Source: Litorivicinus lipolyticus (GTDB taxonomy: Bacteria > Pseudomonadota > Gammaproteobacteria > Pseudomonadales > Litorivicinaceae). From it: a stretch of 64,000 nt of DNA. The notes beneath the pieces were generated by a model. It was not told the DNA's origin and did no database searches. It worked only from the letters and a program-made list of their open reading frames with translations. The DNA is taken from assembly GCF_009650135.1 (NCBI RefSeq), contig NZ_CP045871.1:62001-126000 (forward strand), in the 5' to 3' direction. A program made the position numbers and the translations under genes. This document shows positions 6,609 through 14,836 of this stretch, one piece after another; position 1 is the first letter of the stretch, and each line of letters begins with the position of its first letter.

Positions 6609-7778
6609 TTAGCTGCGCAGTATTTCCGACGTCAGATACGCCAGCGTCCGAGCGGTCGCACCGCGGCTAGCCGATATCAATGCAGCGTTTTTATCACCGT
6701 CTTTAGTCAGTGCTTCGTTCAACGCACCCGCCAGCTCAGGCTCATCCGCCACATCGACCAATGATCCACTGGCCAACAACGCATAGGCCTCGGCGAAGTT
6801 ATAGCGACTGGGGCCCGCCACAATCACCGCACCGCCCAGCGCCGCTTCAATCGGGCTTTGCGATCCACGCCGATTCAGCGTGCCGCCAATGAACGCGACC
6901 TCGGCTCCGTTCAACCAGCCGCTTAATTGCCCCATGGCATCACCGACCACAATCGCCGGTGCCCATTGATTCCGCGACGCGCGTCCTACCTCACCGTGTT
7001 TTTCAGCCTCGGAAACCACATCGTCAAAACGTTCCGGGTGGCGCGGCACTATGAGCAACTTTAGGTTGGTCTCGGTTTGACTGATTTTCGCAAAGGCCTT
7101 GAGGCACGCCGCCTCTTCGCCCGGGTGCGTGCTGGCCGCGACGATCCACCGCCCGGACGGCAAGGTCGATGGCGGCAATTGGGTATCAAACTTGATATTG
7201 CCAATGACGAGCGGGTGCGCGCCCAATCGCGTAAACGCCGTGGCATGATCCGCTGACTGGACCAAGCAGCCGTCCAGCGACGCCATCATGTTTCGAGCCA
7301 GCGACCCCATGCGCGCGTACCCGCGGGCCGATCGTTTGCTGAGCCGCCCGTTAACAAGCACCGCGGGTATCTCGTGCACTTTGGCCGCGTGAATCAAGTT
7401 CGGCCACAACTCGGTTTCGACCAACAACAAACAGCGCGGTTTCAACGCCCGCATCCATGCACCCATCGCCCAGGGTAGGTCGTAGGGCAAAAACGCATGG
7501 GTGGTATCCGGGCACAGCTGCACAACCTGGTCACGGCCCGTCGGCGTGGTGGTAGTTATCAGGACCGGGCCCTGTTTAATGAGGTCGTTGGCAATCGGCG
7601 CGATGGCACGCACTTCGCCCACGCTGGCGGCGTGGATCCATATTGGACGGTCGATCCGCGGCCGGTTAAAACCCAGTCGTTGACGAACACCCCAATGGAG
7701 GCCGCGGTATTTACGGGCGGACCGCACCAGCAAAATCGGAGTCAGTAACAACAATGTCAGGGTATACAGCGCACGCAT
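6609..7778 (-). CDS. waaA: 3-deoxy-D-manno-octulosonic acid (Kdo) transferase
   Basis: WaaA adds Kdo from CMP-Kdo to lipid IVA, the first step of LPS inner-core assembly, at the cytoplasmic face of the inner membrane. The 389-residue protein begins with a membrane anchor (MRALYTLTLLLLTPILLV). The GT30 N-terminal signature follows, WIHAASVGEVRA, with the catalytic base Glu55, then LLVETELWPNLI. The C-terminal CMP-Kdo-binding region has FIGGTLNRRGSQSPIEAA, slightly different from the usual GGSL-x-x-x-GGHN-x-x-E pattern but with the glutamate kept. I chose ATG 7778; the longer open frame upstream overlaps the divergent oxidoreductase gene and encodes no family sequence. Its divergent neighbours are other LPS precursor genes. 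Confidence 0.93.
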   Translation of the reverse strand: MRALYTLTLLLLTPILLVRSARKYRGLHWGVRQRLGFNRPRIDRPIWIHAASVGEVRAIAPIANDLIKQGPVLITTTTPTGRDQVVQLCPDTTHAFLPYDLPWAMGAWMRALKPRCLLLVETELWPNLIHAAKVHEIPAVLVNGRLSKRSARGYARMGSLARNMMASLDGCLVQSADHATAFTRLGAHPLVIGNIKFDTQLPPSTLPSGRWIVAASTHPGEEAACLKAFAKISQTETNLKLLIVPRHPERFDDVVSEAEKHGEVGRASRNQWAPAIVVGDAMGQLSGWLNGAEVAFIGGTLNRRGSQSPIEAALGGAVIVAGPSRYNFAEAYALLASGSLVDVADEPELAGALNEALTKDGDKNAALISASRGATARTLAYLTSEILRS

Positions 7779-7809
7779 TCGCGCATGGTAGCATTGTGAC
7801 AGCGAATTC

Positions 7810-7814
7810 GAGGA
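7810..7814 (+). promoter_or_regulatory. Ribosome-binding site pointing to an ATT start
   Basis: GAGGA lies seven bases before ATT 7822. No ATG, GTG or TTG is available in frame between the upstream stop (7789-7791) and the dinucleotide-binding motif. This site therefore decides the start of the FAD oxidoreductase. Confidence 0.5.
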
Positions 7815-7821
7815 CCCGACT

Positions 7822-8907
7822 ATTACGGCCATTCCTAATCTAATCATCGGCGGCGGCGTGGCAGCGCTTTGGTTAAACGCCCAAGCGCACGCCCGCGGAC
7901 ACTCAACCCTGGCGGTCAGCCCATCACTGGGTGCCGGCCAAACGCTGTTATCGCAGGGCATCATCCACGGCGGCACAAAATACGCGTTAAGTGGCGCACT
8001 GACCCAAGCCAGCGAAGCCATCAAGGGCATGCCCGCACGATGGTTGGCGGCATTGGCCGGCGACGGCGGTGTTGACCTGTCCGGTGCGCGCATTGCCTGC
8101 GATCACCAGTTGATGATTCATGACTCGAGCTTGGGCGGCCGTTTAGTGCAGTTTTTTGCCTCCAAGGCCCTCGCCGGCCGGATGGAATCGGTTGCCCCCC
8201 CGTCGTTTTTATCGCCCGACCGGCGCGTCTACCAATTGTCAGAACCCGTGGTGGACACCGATTCGGTGGTCCAGTGTCTGGCGGCCGCCGCCCCGGTGTG
8301 GGCCGCGACGGTCAACCAAATAGATATTAAGACCGGCGTGGTGTCATTGGATGACGGACGTACCGTCACCGCCGAACGAATTTTCCTATTAGCCGGGGCC
8401 GGTAACGAACTGGTACTCAACAATAGCCGCCTAGCAATGCCGGCCATGCAGCGACGGCCGCTGCAAATGTTAGTCGGGCGCGGTGCATTACCACCGATGT
8501 GGGCCCACATTGTTGGCACCGACACCAAACCGTTAGCCACCATCACCACGCACAATGGATTTTGGTACATCGGCGGCGACATTGCCGAACGCGGCGCGAC
8601 CCAAAGTGAATCCGAGTTTTTGACCACGGCACCGGCGCGATTGGCCCAATTACTGCCAGACATCGATTTATCCGCCGTTGAATGGTCCTGCGTCCGCGTT
8701 GATCGCGCGGAACCGGCGACCCAAAACAAAGCCCGACCCGATCACCCCTACTGGCACCAGCAAGGGCGACTGTTCACGGGGTGGCCGACTAAACTGGCGC
8801 TGGCCCCGGCGCTGGCGGATGCCTTGATCCCGCACTTTTCGCCCAATCACGCGGACATCGCCACCGAGTCCGTGCCGTTAGCGACGACGCCCTGGAACCA
8901 GTCATGA
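7822..8907 (+). CDS. FAD-dependent oxidoreductase (DAO-like fold), probable ATT start
   Basis: Starting at ATT 7822 the protein reads MTAIPNLIIGGGVAALWL, giving the complete GxGxxA dinucleotide-binding motif at about residues 10-15. The first conventional start (GTG 7858) would cut through this motif, so I prefer the ATT, supported by GAGGA seven bases upstream. The 361-residue protein has a DAO/GlpO-like layout: a middle substrate-binding portion, then NGFWYIGGDIAE and a C-terminal region with GRLFTGWPTKLALAPALAD closing the flavin site. The substrate is unknown. The stop overlaps the aldo/keto reductase start by four bases (ATGA), and both sit between waaA and gmhA, so a role in nucleotide-sugar or LPS sugar oxidation-reduction is possible but unproved. 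Confidence 0.75.
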   Translation: MTAIPNLIIGGGVAALWLNAQAHARGHSTLAVSPSLGAGQTLLSQGIIHGGTKYALSGALTQASEAIKGMPARWLAALAGDGGVDLSGARIACDHQLMIHDSSLGGRLVQFFASKALAGRMESVAPPSFLSPDRRVYQLSEPVVDTDSVVQCLAAAAPVWAATVNQIDIKTGVVSLDDGRTVTAERIFLLAGAGNELVLNNSRLAMPAMQRRPLQMLVGRGALPPMWAHIVGTDTKPLATITTHNGFWYIGGDIAERGATQSESEFLTTAPARLAQLLPDIDLSAVEWSCVRVDRAEPATQNKARPDHPYWHQQGRLFTGWPTKLALAPALADALIPHFSPNHADIATESVPLATTPWNQS

Positions 8908-9671
8908 GGGTTTCAACATTGGCCCCGGGCATCGAGGTCAGCCGCATTGGGCTGGGCACCGTCAAACTGGGCCGTAACCAGGGTGTTAAATACCCCCGCG
9001 CCTTTGACTTGCCGTCCATGGCGGACGCGCGGGTCTTAATTGCGACCGCCCGCGAAATGGGCATCAATTTAATTGATACCGCGCCGGCCTATGGCTTGGC
9101 CGAAGCCCGCGTTGGCGAATTGTTAAAAAACCAACGCCAAGACTGGATCGTCGGCACCAAGGTCGGCGAAGACTTTGACGGCGCCAGCCACTTTGACTTT
9201 AGCCTGGCCGGCGCTCAGTCGTCCCTGCACCGCAGCTTTCAGCGCCTGGACACCGACTACCTGGACTATGTATTGCTGCACTCGGACGGCGACGACAGTG
9301 CGGTGCTCAATAGCGGCGCCTGCGAGGCCCTAGTTCACGCCCGACGCGAGGGCAGTGTTCGCGCCATCGGCATCAGCTCGAAAACGCTGGGCGGTGCGTT
9401 AATGGCGCTGGATATGGGGCTGGATATCGTCATGGTTACACTGAATAGCGACAACACCGGCGAACGGCCGGCCTGTATCCAGGCCGCGGCGCGCGGCCGT
9501 GGCGTGTTGATTAAAAAGGCCCTCGGATCGGGTCACCTGAACCCCGCCGACAGTCTGACCTTTGTAGACCAAACCCCTGGGGTGACCAGCATCATCTCGG
9601 GTACGCTGAACCCCGATCATTTGCGCGCCAACGTGGCGTTGATTAACCAAAAGGAAGCGCCCCATGCATGA
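8904..9671 (+). CDS. Aldo/keto reductase
   Basis: A 255-residue NAD(P)H-dependent reductase with the catalytic tetrad visible as Asp58 and Tyr63 (IDTAPAYG), Lys86 (VGTKVG) and His126 (YVLLHSD). It is short for the family (usually 280-330), mainly because the barrel's C-terminal loops are trimmed; the cofactor-binding end reads GVTSIISGTLNPDHLRANV. It overlaps the FAD oxidoreductase (ATGA) at its start and gmhA by eight bases at its end, so the three genes form one translationally coupled unit. Its substrate cannot be read from sequence. The setting suggests a carbonyl on a sugar or heptose-related intermediate. Confidence 0.88.
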   Translation: MRVSTLAPGIEVSRIGLGTVKLGRNQGVKYPRAFDLPSMADARVLIATAREMGINLIDTAPAYGLAEARVGELLKNQRQDWIVGTKVGEDFDGASHFDFSLAGAQSSLHRSFQRLDTDYLDYVLLHSDGDDSAVLNSGACEALVHARREGSVRAIGISSKTLGGALMALDMGLDIVMVTLNSDNTGERPACIQAAARGRGVLIKKALGSGHLNPADSLTFVDQTPGVTSIISGTLNPDHLRANVALINQKEAPHA

Positions 9672-10227
9672 CGCCATTATCGCCGGATTGAAACAAAGCC
9701 TGGACCACAAACAAGCCATGCTGAACGACCATGGACTGCACGAGTCCATCGCCGCCGCCGCCGCATTGTGCCGTGACGCATTGGCCAATGGCGGCAAATT
9801 ACTATTGTGCGGTAACGGCGGCAGCGCCGCGGATTGCCAACACATTGCCGCCGAATTGGTCGGGCGCTTTGAAATCGAGCGCGATGCGTTGGCGGCCATT
9901 GCCTTAACCACTGACACCTCGGCATTGACCGCCATCGGCAATGACTATGGGTATGAGCAGGTGTTTTCGCGCCAAGTCGCAGGCCTTGGCCAACCGGGCG
10001 ATGTGCTGATTGGCTTTTCGACCAGCGGCGGAAGCAAAAACGTGGTCAAAGCCTTTGAAGTGGCGGCCAAACGCGGCGTCAAAACCATCGCCATGACCGG
10101 CGCCAAAGCCGGCCCGCTAACCGACATGGCGGACGTCTGGGTCGCCTGCCCTAGCACTCGTACTGCCAATATTCAGGAAGGCCATATTACGATTGGGCAC
10201 TTGTTGTGTGCGTTGATTGAAGGTTAG
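9664..10227 (+). CDS. gmhA: Phosphoheptose isomerase (SIS domain)
   Basis: GmhA converts sedoheptulose 7-phosphate to D-glycero-D-manno-heptose 7-phosphate, the entry into ADP-heptose synthesis. The 187-residue protein has the SIS-domain phosphate-binding motifs LLCGNGGSAADCQHIAAELVG (about 48-67) and FSTSGGSKNVVKA (about 119-131), and the C-terminal catalytic stretch TANIQEGHITIGHLLC with the conserved Glu and His. The length fits the family (about 190). It overlaps the upstream aldo/keto reductase by eight bases, and its stop overlaps the convergent hldE stop by four. DiaA-type SIS proteins are related; the adjacent heptose kinase and heptosyltransferases favour GmhA. Confidence 0.9.
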   Translation: MHDAIIAGLKQSLDHKQAMLNDHGLHESIAAAAALCRDALANGGKLLLCGNGGSAADCQHIAAELVGRFEIERDALAAIALTTDTSALTAIGNDYGYEQVFSRQVAGLGQPGDVLIGFSTSGGSKNVVKAFEVAAKRGVKTIAMTGAKAGPLTDMADVWVACPSTRTANIQEGHITIGHLLCALIEG

Positions 10228-11621
10228 CGCTGGGCCTTGTCGATAATACCCGTGGTCGACACACCGGCCACGACACCCAGCACCTGAACACGGCCACCGT
10301 ACCCTTCGACGATTTCATGACCCACCACGTCCGAGACGTTGGCGTAATCCCCGCCCTTGACCAACACGTCCGGTTTAATCAGCCCAAGCAGCGCCTCGGG
10401 CGTGGACTCATCAAACTCAATCACGTGATCAACCGCCGCCAAGCCCGCCAACACATCCATGCGTTGTGGCGCATGGTTAACCGGCCGGGTCGGCCCTTTC
10501 AGCTCGGTGACACTGCGGTCACTGTTGACCGCGACGATCAATCGATCACCGTGGCTGGCCGCTTCGGTCAAATACGACACGTGGCCGGCGTGCAAAATAT
10601 CGAAACAGCCGTTGGTGAAAACAATGCGCTCGCCGCGGGCTTGGTAGTCGGCGATTTGCCGGGCCAATTGATTGCGATCCACGGCGACCTTGGGCAGGGC
10701 CTGTTGCTTGGCATCGGCCAGTTCACGAGGACTGACCACCGACGTTCCCACCTTACCCACCACAATACCCGCCGCGGTATTGGCAAGCCGGCATGCCGCC
10801 TCCCAATCCAAGCCCGCGGCAATGCCCGCCGCCAATGCGGCGACCACGGTGTCACCGGCGCCGGTGACGTCCGCGACCGCGCGGGCCTCGGTCGGGATGT
10901 GCACGGGCGCTTGGCCGGCTTGGTACAGACTCATACCCTTTTCGCTGCGGGTGATCAGTAGCGCACTCAACTCCAAGGTGCTAATCCAGTGCTGGGCCTG
11001 GGCCGCCAAGGCGTCTTCGTCATGCGAAACACCGGCCACCTCGGTCCATTCGGACCAGTTCGGCGTCAGGATGCTGGCGCCCTGATAGCGCGCCCAATCG
11101 GTGCCCTTGGGGTCGACGATAATCGGCAGGCCGTGCGTCCGCGCCGACGCAATCAAATCACGTGGATCCGCCAACGTGCCCTTGGCGTAGTCCGACAGCA
11201 CCACGGCACCGGCATCCGCAGTCCAAGGCGGCGCGGCAATGGTGTCGGTGAAAGGCTGTTCAAAGTCGACCCGCATGACCTGGTGATTGCCCGCCAGCAC
11301 GCGCAATTTAAGGATGGTCGGCAGCCCGACAACAGTGCTGAGTTGGGTATCGATGCCGCGGCGCGTGGCTTCATGGCGCAAGGTGCGCCCGGCCTCGTCG
11401 TCACCGACCCAGCCGGCCAAGCGTGCATGGCAACCCAGTACCGCCAAATTCAAAGCGACATTGGCGGCGCCGCCCAAGCGATTCTCTTCAAAACCCATTT
11501 TGACCACCGGCACCGGGGCTTCCGGGCTGATACGCCGGGCCTCGCCCTGCCAGTAGCGGTCAAGCATCACGTCCCCGGCCACCCAGACCTGGACGTTCGT
11601 GAAATCAGGTATTCCGTGCAT
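10224..11621 (-). CDS. hldE: Bifunctional heptose-7-phosphate kinase / heptose-1-phosphate adenylyltransferase
   Basis: HldE phosphorylates heptose 7-phosphate and later adenylylates heptose 1-phosphate on the way to ADP-heptose. The 465-residue protein shows both halves. The first is a PfkB/ribokinase domain (about 1-315) with RLGGAANVALNLA and the DVTGAGDT anion hole. The second is a nucleotidyltransferase domain (about 330-465) with TNGCFDILHAGHV, KGPTRPVNHA and the terminal STTGIIDK. Length is close to the usual 475. It is convergent with gmhA, with a four-base overlap of stops, and divergent from the LpxL-type gene. All catalytic motifs are intact, so the ADP-heptose branch used by WaaC and WaaF is complete except hldD and gmhB, which are not in the window. 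Confidence 0.96.
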   Translation of the reverse strand: MHGIPDFTNVQVWVAGDVMLDRYWQGEARRISPEAPVPVVKMGFEENRLGGAANVALNLAVLGCHARLAGWVGDDEAGRTLRHEATRRGIDTQLSTVVGLPTILKLRVLAGNHQVMRVDFEQPFTDTIAAPPWTADAGAVVLSDYAKGTLADPRDLIASARTHGLPIIVDPKGTDWARYQGASILTPNWSEWTEVAGVSHDEDALAAQAQHWISTLELSALLITRSEKGMSLYQAGQAPVHIPTEARAVADVTGAGDTVVAALAAGIAAGLDWEAACRLANTAAGIVVGKVGTSVVSPRELADAKQQALPKVAVDRNQLARQIADYQARGERIVFTNGCFDILHAGHVSYLTEAASHGDRLIVAVNSDRSVTELKGPTRPVNHAPQRMDVLAGLAAVDHVIEFDESTPEALLGLIKPDVLVKGGDYANVSDVVGHEIVEGYGGRVQVLGVVAGVSTTGIIDKAQR

Positions 11622-11702
11622 GCTGTCATCCTTAGTTCGCCCGCGCAGGATACCCGCTTTCGCGCATCCTCGTCAGCGCTGGCCGTGCTACCCTTTACGC
11701 CT

Positions 11703-12596
11703 ATGGCGACCGATCACTCCACAACGCGAGATACCCTGGTTAACTTTGGCGTTTGGTTGCTGAAGGGACTGTGTGCGTTGCCGCTGCACACCGGTGCGCG
11801 TTTGGGTGCGTGGTTAGGCGCAACGACCTTTTTCTTTTCTAAAAGACGGCGCGGCGTATGCCGGCGCAACATCGAATTGTGTTTCCCCGAACTGAACGTC
11901 AAGCAACGCGAGCAATTGGCCTATGACGTGTTTTTAAACAACGGCATCGGCTTGATCGAAACCGGCTGGGCGTGGTGGGCCGATCCGGCCAAGTTTTGGC
12001 CCAAGTTAGAGGTCGAGGGCCAAGAGCACCTGGATGCCGCATTGGCCCACGGCAAAGGTGTGTTACTGATTGGCGGGCACTATTCGGCGCTGGATTTAGG
12101 CGGCCTATTGTTCGCGAAAATCGCACCGCGTTTTGCCGCGACCTACCGCCCACATAATTTTCAGCGCTTGGAAGACGAATTACTAGTGGGCCGCGGCCGG
12201 TTCATGGATTTGATTGATCGCAACGACGTACGCGGCATTTTCAAAGCCTTGGCCGCCAACCAAATCGTATGGTTCGCCCCCGATCAAGACTTGGGCGCCG
12301 ACCGCAGTGTGTTTGCCCCATTCTTTGGCATTCCGACCGCGACCAATGCGGGTCTGCGTAAGATGGCCAAGCGCGGCGCCCAGCCCTTAGCCATCAGTTT
12401 TCACCGCTTGGATCATGGTCACTACCGGGTCTGCTTGCGACCGTGGGGAGTGGATGCGACGGCGCAAACTGATGTTGAGTTTGCGACCCGGATGAACGAA
12501 ATATTAGAGCAAGAAATACGCCGCGAACCCGCGCAGTACATGTGGGTTCACCGGCGTTTTAAGACGCGGCCGGAGGGTGTGCGGGAGGTTTATTAG
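11703..12596 (+). CDS. lpxL: LpxL/HtrB-type lipid A acyltransferase
   Basis: A 297-residue inner-membrane enzyme of the lysophospholipid acyltransferase superfamily that transfers a secondary acyl chain onto Kdo2-lipid IVA. It has an N-terminal hydrophobic segment (about 12-45), the HxxxxD catalytic motif in GGHYSALDLGG, RPHNFQRLEDELL, WFAPDQDLG, and the C-terminal QYMWVHRRFKTRP typical of LpxL/LpxM/LpxP. ATG 11703 gives the normal family N-terminus; the open frame extends far upstream only as a shadow of hldE. Which paralogue it is (LpxL or LpxM role) cannot be decided. It overlaps the convergent O-antigen ligase gene by 38 bases at the 3' end. Confidence 0.92.
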   Translation: MATDHSTTRDTLVNFGVWLLKGLCALPLHTGARLGAWLGATTFFFSKRRRGVCRRNIELCFPELNVKQREQLAYDVFLNNGIGLIETGWAWWADPAKFWPKLEVEGQEHLDAALAHGKGVLLIGGHYSALDLGGLLFAKIAPRFAATYRPHNFQRLEDELLVGRGRFMDLIDRNDVRGIFKALAANQIVWFAPDQDLGADRSVFAPFFGIPTATNAGLRKMAKRGAQPLAISFHRLDHGHYRVCLRPWGVDATAQTDVEFATRMNEILEQEIRREPAQYMWVHRRFKTRPEGVREVY

Positions 12597-13800
12597 CATG
12601 GATAGTTAGTAGCGCCAAAACTGCTAAAGTCCAGAAATAAAATACCGTAGACCCACTGTTATGCGCCAAAAACCCTTGCGTCAACATGCATCCGATTAAA
12701 GCAAAAACGAGACCTATTAGGGCTCCGTAAAGAGCCACCTCTTCCCGATTACCCTCAAAAAAGGCGCGCCGACCGTAAAAAACGATCACAACAAGAGAGG
12801 AGATCAGCGCCAAAATCCCCAGAAGACCGCGCTTAGCTAATGTATCCATAAAATGATTATGCGCATGCCCAAACTGTGCAATCCCAGGATTAAAACCAGC
12901 GTCCCGAACCAGTATTGCCTTACTCTCCATGTAACCGTTTTGCCCAACACCAATGATTGGCGCCTCTGCGAACTGAAAGACGCTTGCCCACCATAGCTCC
13001 AAGCGGTATCCGACCGAAGTCGCTTTCGTGCCGTCAAAATATGCAAAAAACTCCGTAACTCCAACTTCCACTCGATCACTTGTAACGACAACAAATGACA
13101 TGGCGACCACCACCGCCATCAAGAGTAAGAAGGTTGTACGACGAGTTAACAAACGGCCAACGTAAAGCGCGTACATAAAACCGCCGATTCCAAAAGCAAA
13201 GCCTAACCAGCTGCCACGGCTACCAGTCATTCCAGAGACCGTAAGTCCCATTAAAACGCCGAGAAGACCGAAGGAAACTCCTAGCACTCTGACTCGCCCA
13301 GTGAAATTCTGTAGATAAAACACCATCGTCCCAAGGCACGCGATTGCAGTGAACGTTGCTATGCCCCCAGTTTGAATCGGATTATTCCCCAAACCAACAC
13401 GGCCAACGCCAGTCGACCGTTCAATCAATGCCAACACGAACATCGTCATAGCACCAGACACCGCCCCAACCCAGATAAACTGCTGACTCGGGCGCCCCAC
13501 AAAGATTACGACCATAGACATTGCAGCTAACATGAAGCGAGACGGACCGTCAGCTTCTCGAAAGCTACCACTAGGAACAACATCCGAAACCAGTGCAGCT
13601 AACAAAAATAGGCCTGCTGAAGCCCACAACCCTGCAGGCACATCACGCATATGGCCCTGGCCAAGAAGCACAACGGTAAGTAGCGAGCCGATCAGCAAGA
13701 TCACCGGGCCCACCGAATAACCAGACGGGAACGCCAAGGCCAACGAGAGACTAAAAAAGACGCCGACGGCGCTTATCCAACATAACAAACGCCGTGACAT
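12559..13800 (-). CDS. waaL: O-antigen ligase / Wzy-type polymerase family membrane protein
   Basis: A 413-residue polytopic protein with about eleven or twelve hydrophobic segments and the Wzy_C hallmark region: TGSRGSWLGF (about 193-202), YRLELWWASVFQF before GVGQNGY, and a large periplasmic loop ending HAHNHFMDTLAKRGLLG. WaaL joins undecaprenyl-linked O-antigen or similar glycans to the lipid A-core in the periplasm. Sequence alone does not separate ligase from O-antigen polymerase; the surrounding core glycosyltransferases and absence of a wzx/wzz set favour ligase. Codon composition is visibly less GC-rich than in the heptosyltransferases. The last 38 bases overlap the convergent lpxL gene. 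Confidence 0.82.
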   Translation of the reverse strand: MSRRLLCWISAVGVFFSLSLALAFPSGYSVGPVILLIGSLLTVVLLGQGHMRDVPAGLWASAGLFLLAALVSDVVPSGSFREADGPSRFMLAAMSMVVIFVGRPSQQFIWVGAVSGAMTMFVLALIERSTGVGRVGLGNNPIQTGGIATFTAIACLGTMVFYLQNFTGRVRVLGVSFGLLGVLMGLTVSGMTGSRGSWLGFAFGIGGFMYALYVGRLLTRRTTFLLLMAVVVAMSFVVVTSDRVEVGVTEFFAYFDGTKATSVGYRLELWWASVFQFAEAPIIGVGQNGYMESKAILVRDAGFNPGIAQFGHAHNHFMDTLAKRGLLGILALISSLVVIVFYGRRAFFEGNREEVALYGALIGLVFALIGCMLTQGFLAHNSGSTVFYFWTLAVLALLTIHANKPPAHPPAAS

Positions 13801-13876
13801 ACTTACTCTGATCCAAAACTTGCGTGCGAACCCAATAGTAGTGCGAAATTAATCAGTTATATAGGCGCCACACAAA

Positions 13877-14836
13877 GTGAAAGTATGTCTAGTCTCAAAC
13901 CACACCCATCCGGTTAAGCTATATGGTGGAACAGAGCGCGTAGTCGAATGGCTCGCAGAAAAGCTTTCGTTGTTTGGGCATCACGTAGTTCTGGTTGCCC
14001 AACCGGGCTCGGATCTGCCCGGAATAGAAGTTCGACATGCAACTGACTCGAAAACCGCTCAGGCCTTAACGCTAGATGCTGACATTGTGCATTATCATGG
14101 CTGGTTGCCAGACGATCTGAACCCGCAAAAACCGTATCTCTATACTCTCCACGGCAACGAGCCAGACATTAGTCTTCTGCCATCAATCACTTGCTGCATA
14201 AGTCAAAACCACGCAACACGCCACCAGCGAACTCTTTTCGCCTATAACGGCGTCGACCCAGATGAACTAGATTTTTCATCGCGCCCTGATGACCATCTAT
14301 TGTTTTTTTCAAAGATCCGTCGCCGGAACAAGGGTGCCCGTTCGGCAGTCGACCTGTGCCACGCCTATAACCAAAAGCTGACCATGGCTGGTGGCTCGCG
14401 GCTAGACCTAATAAAAGTGGGCGTATTTTGGCGCTCTATTTTCGACGGGGTAACTATTCGTGGCGAAATAGGCGGCGCACAAAAAGCACAGGAATTTAGA
14501 GCCGCTAAAGCCTTATTGTTCCCGATTAATTGGCAAGAACCATTTGGGCTGGTTTTGATCGAAGCAATGATGTCCGGCACGCCAGTCATTGCGTCGCGCT
14601 ACGGTTCAACACCGGAACTCGTAGCTCGCGAAGCTGGAGCAATCTACGACGACCCGCACGGCTTCGTCGACGCATTAGAACATGCTGTTAATCTGAACCG
14701 AATAACCGTCCGAGACTACGCTATTACAAATTTCTCAGCTAGCCTGATGGCTCAAACCTACATCCGCATTTACGAGCAAATCCTTGATGGCACACCGCCT
14801 CATCAACTGGTGGGCAGTCGCCTGATTACGCCCTGA
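13877..14836 (+). CDS. Glycosyltransferase family 4 protein
   Basis: A 319-residue GT-B glycosyltransferase beginning at GTG 13877 with MKVCLVSNHTHPVKLYGGTERVV, whose GGTERV loop is typical of GT4 enzymes acting on nucleotide sugars. The C-terminal donor-binding portion has FFSKIRRRNKGARSAV, LFPINWQEPFGLVLIEAMMSGTPVIAS and STPELV, giving the E-x7-E pair of the family. No ribosome-binding site is evident. It is divergent from the ligase gene (76-base gap) and convergent with the next glycosyltransferase, overlapping it by 34 bases. It probably adds a core or O-antigen sugar; donor and acceptor are unknown. Composition is less GC-rich than that of neighbouring housekeeping genes. Confidence 0.88.
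   Translation: MKVCLVSNHTHPVKLYGGTERVVEWLAEKLSLFGHHVVLVAQPGSDLPGIEVRHATDSKTAQALTLDADIVHYHGWLPDDLNPQKPYLYTLHGNEPDISLLPSITCCISQNHATRHQRTLFAYNGVDPDELDFSSRPDDHLLFFSKIRRRNKGARSAVDLCHAYNQKLTMAGGSRLDLIKVGVFWRSIFDGVTIRGEIGGAQKAQEFRAAKALLFPINWQEPFGLVLIEAMMSGTPVIASRYGSTPELVAREAGAIYDDPHGFVDALEHAVNLNRITVRDYAITNFSASLMAQTYIRIYEQILDGTPPHQLVGSRLITP

Noticed and set aside
10989..11702. N-terminal extension of the lpxL frame by about 240 codons
   Set aside because: The extension is the antisense of hldE; family similarity begins at ATG 11703.
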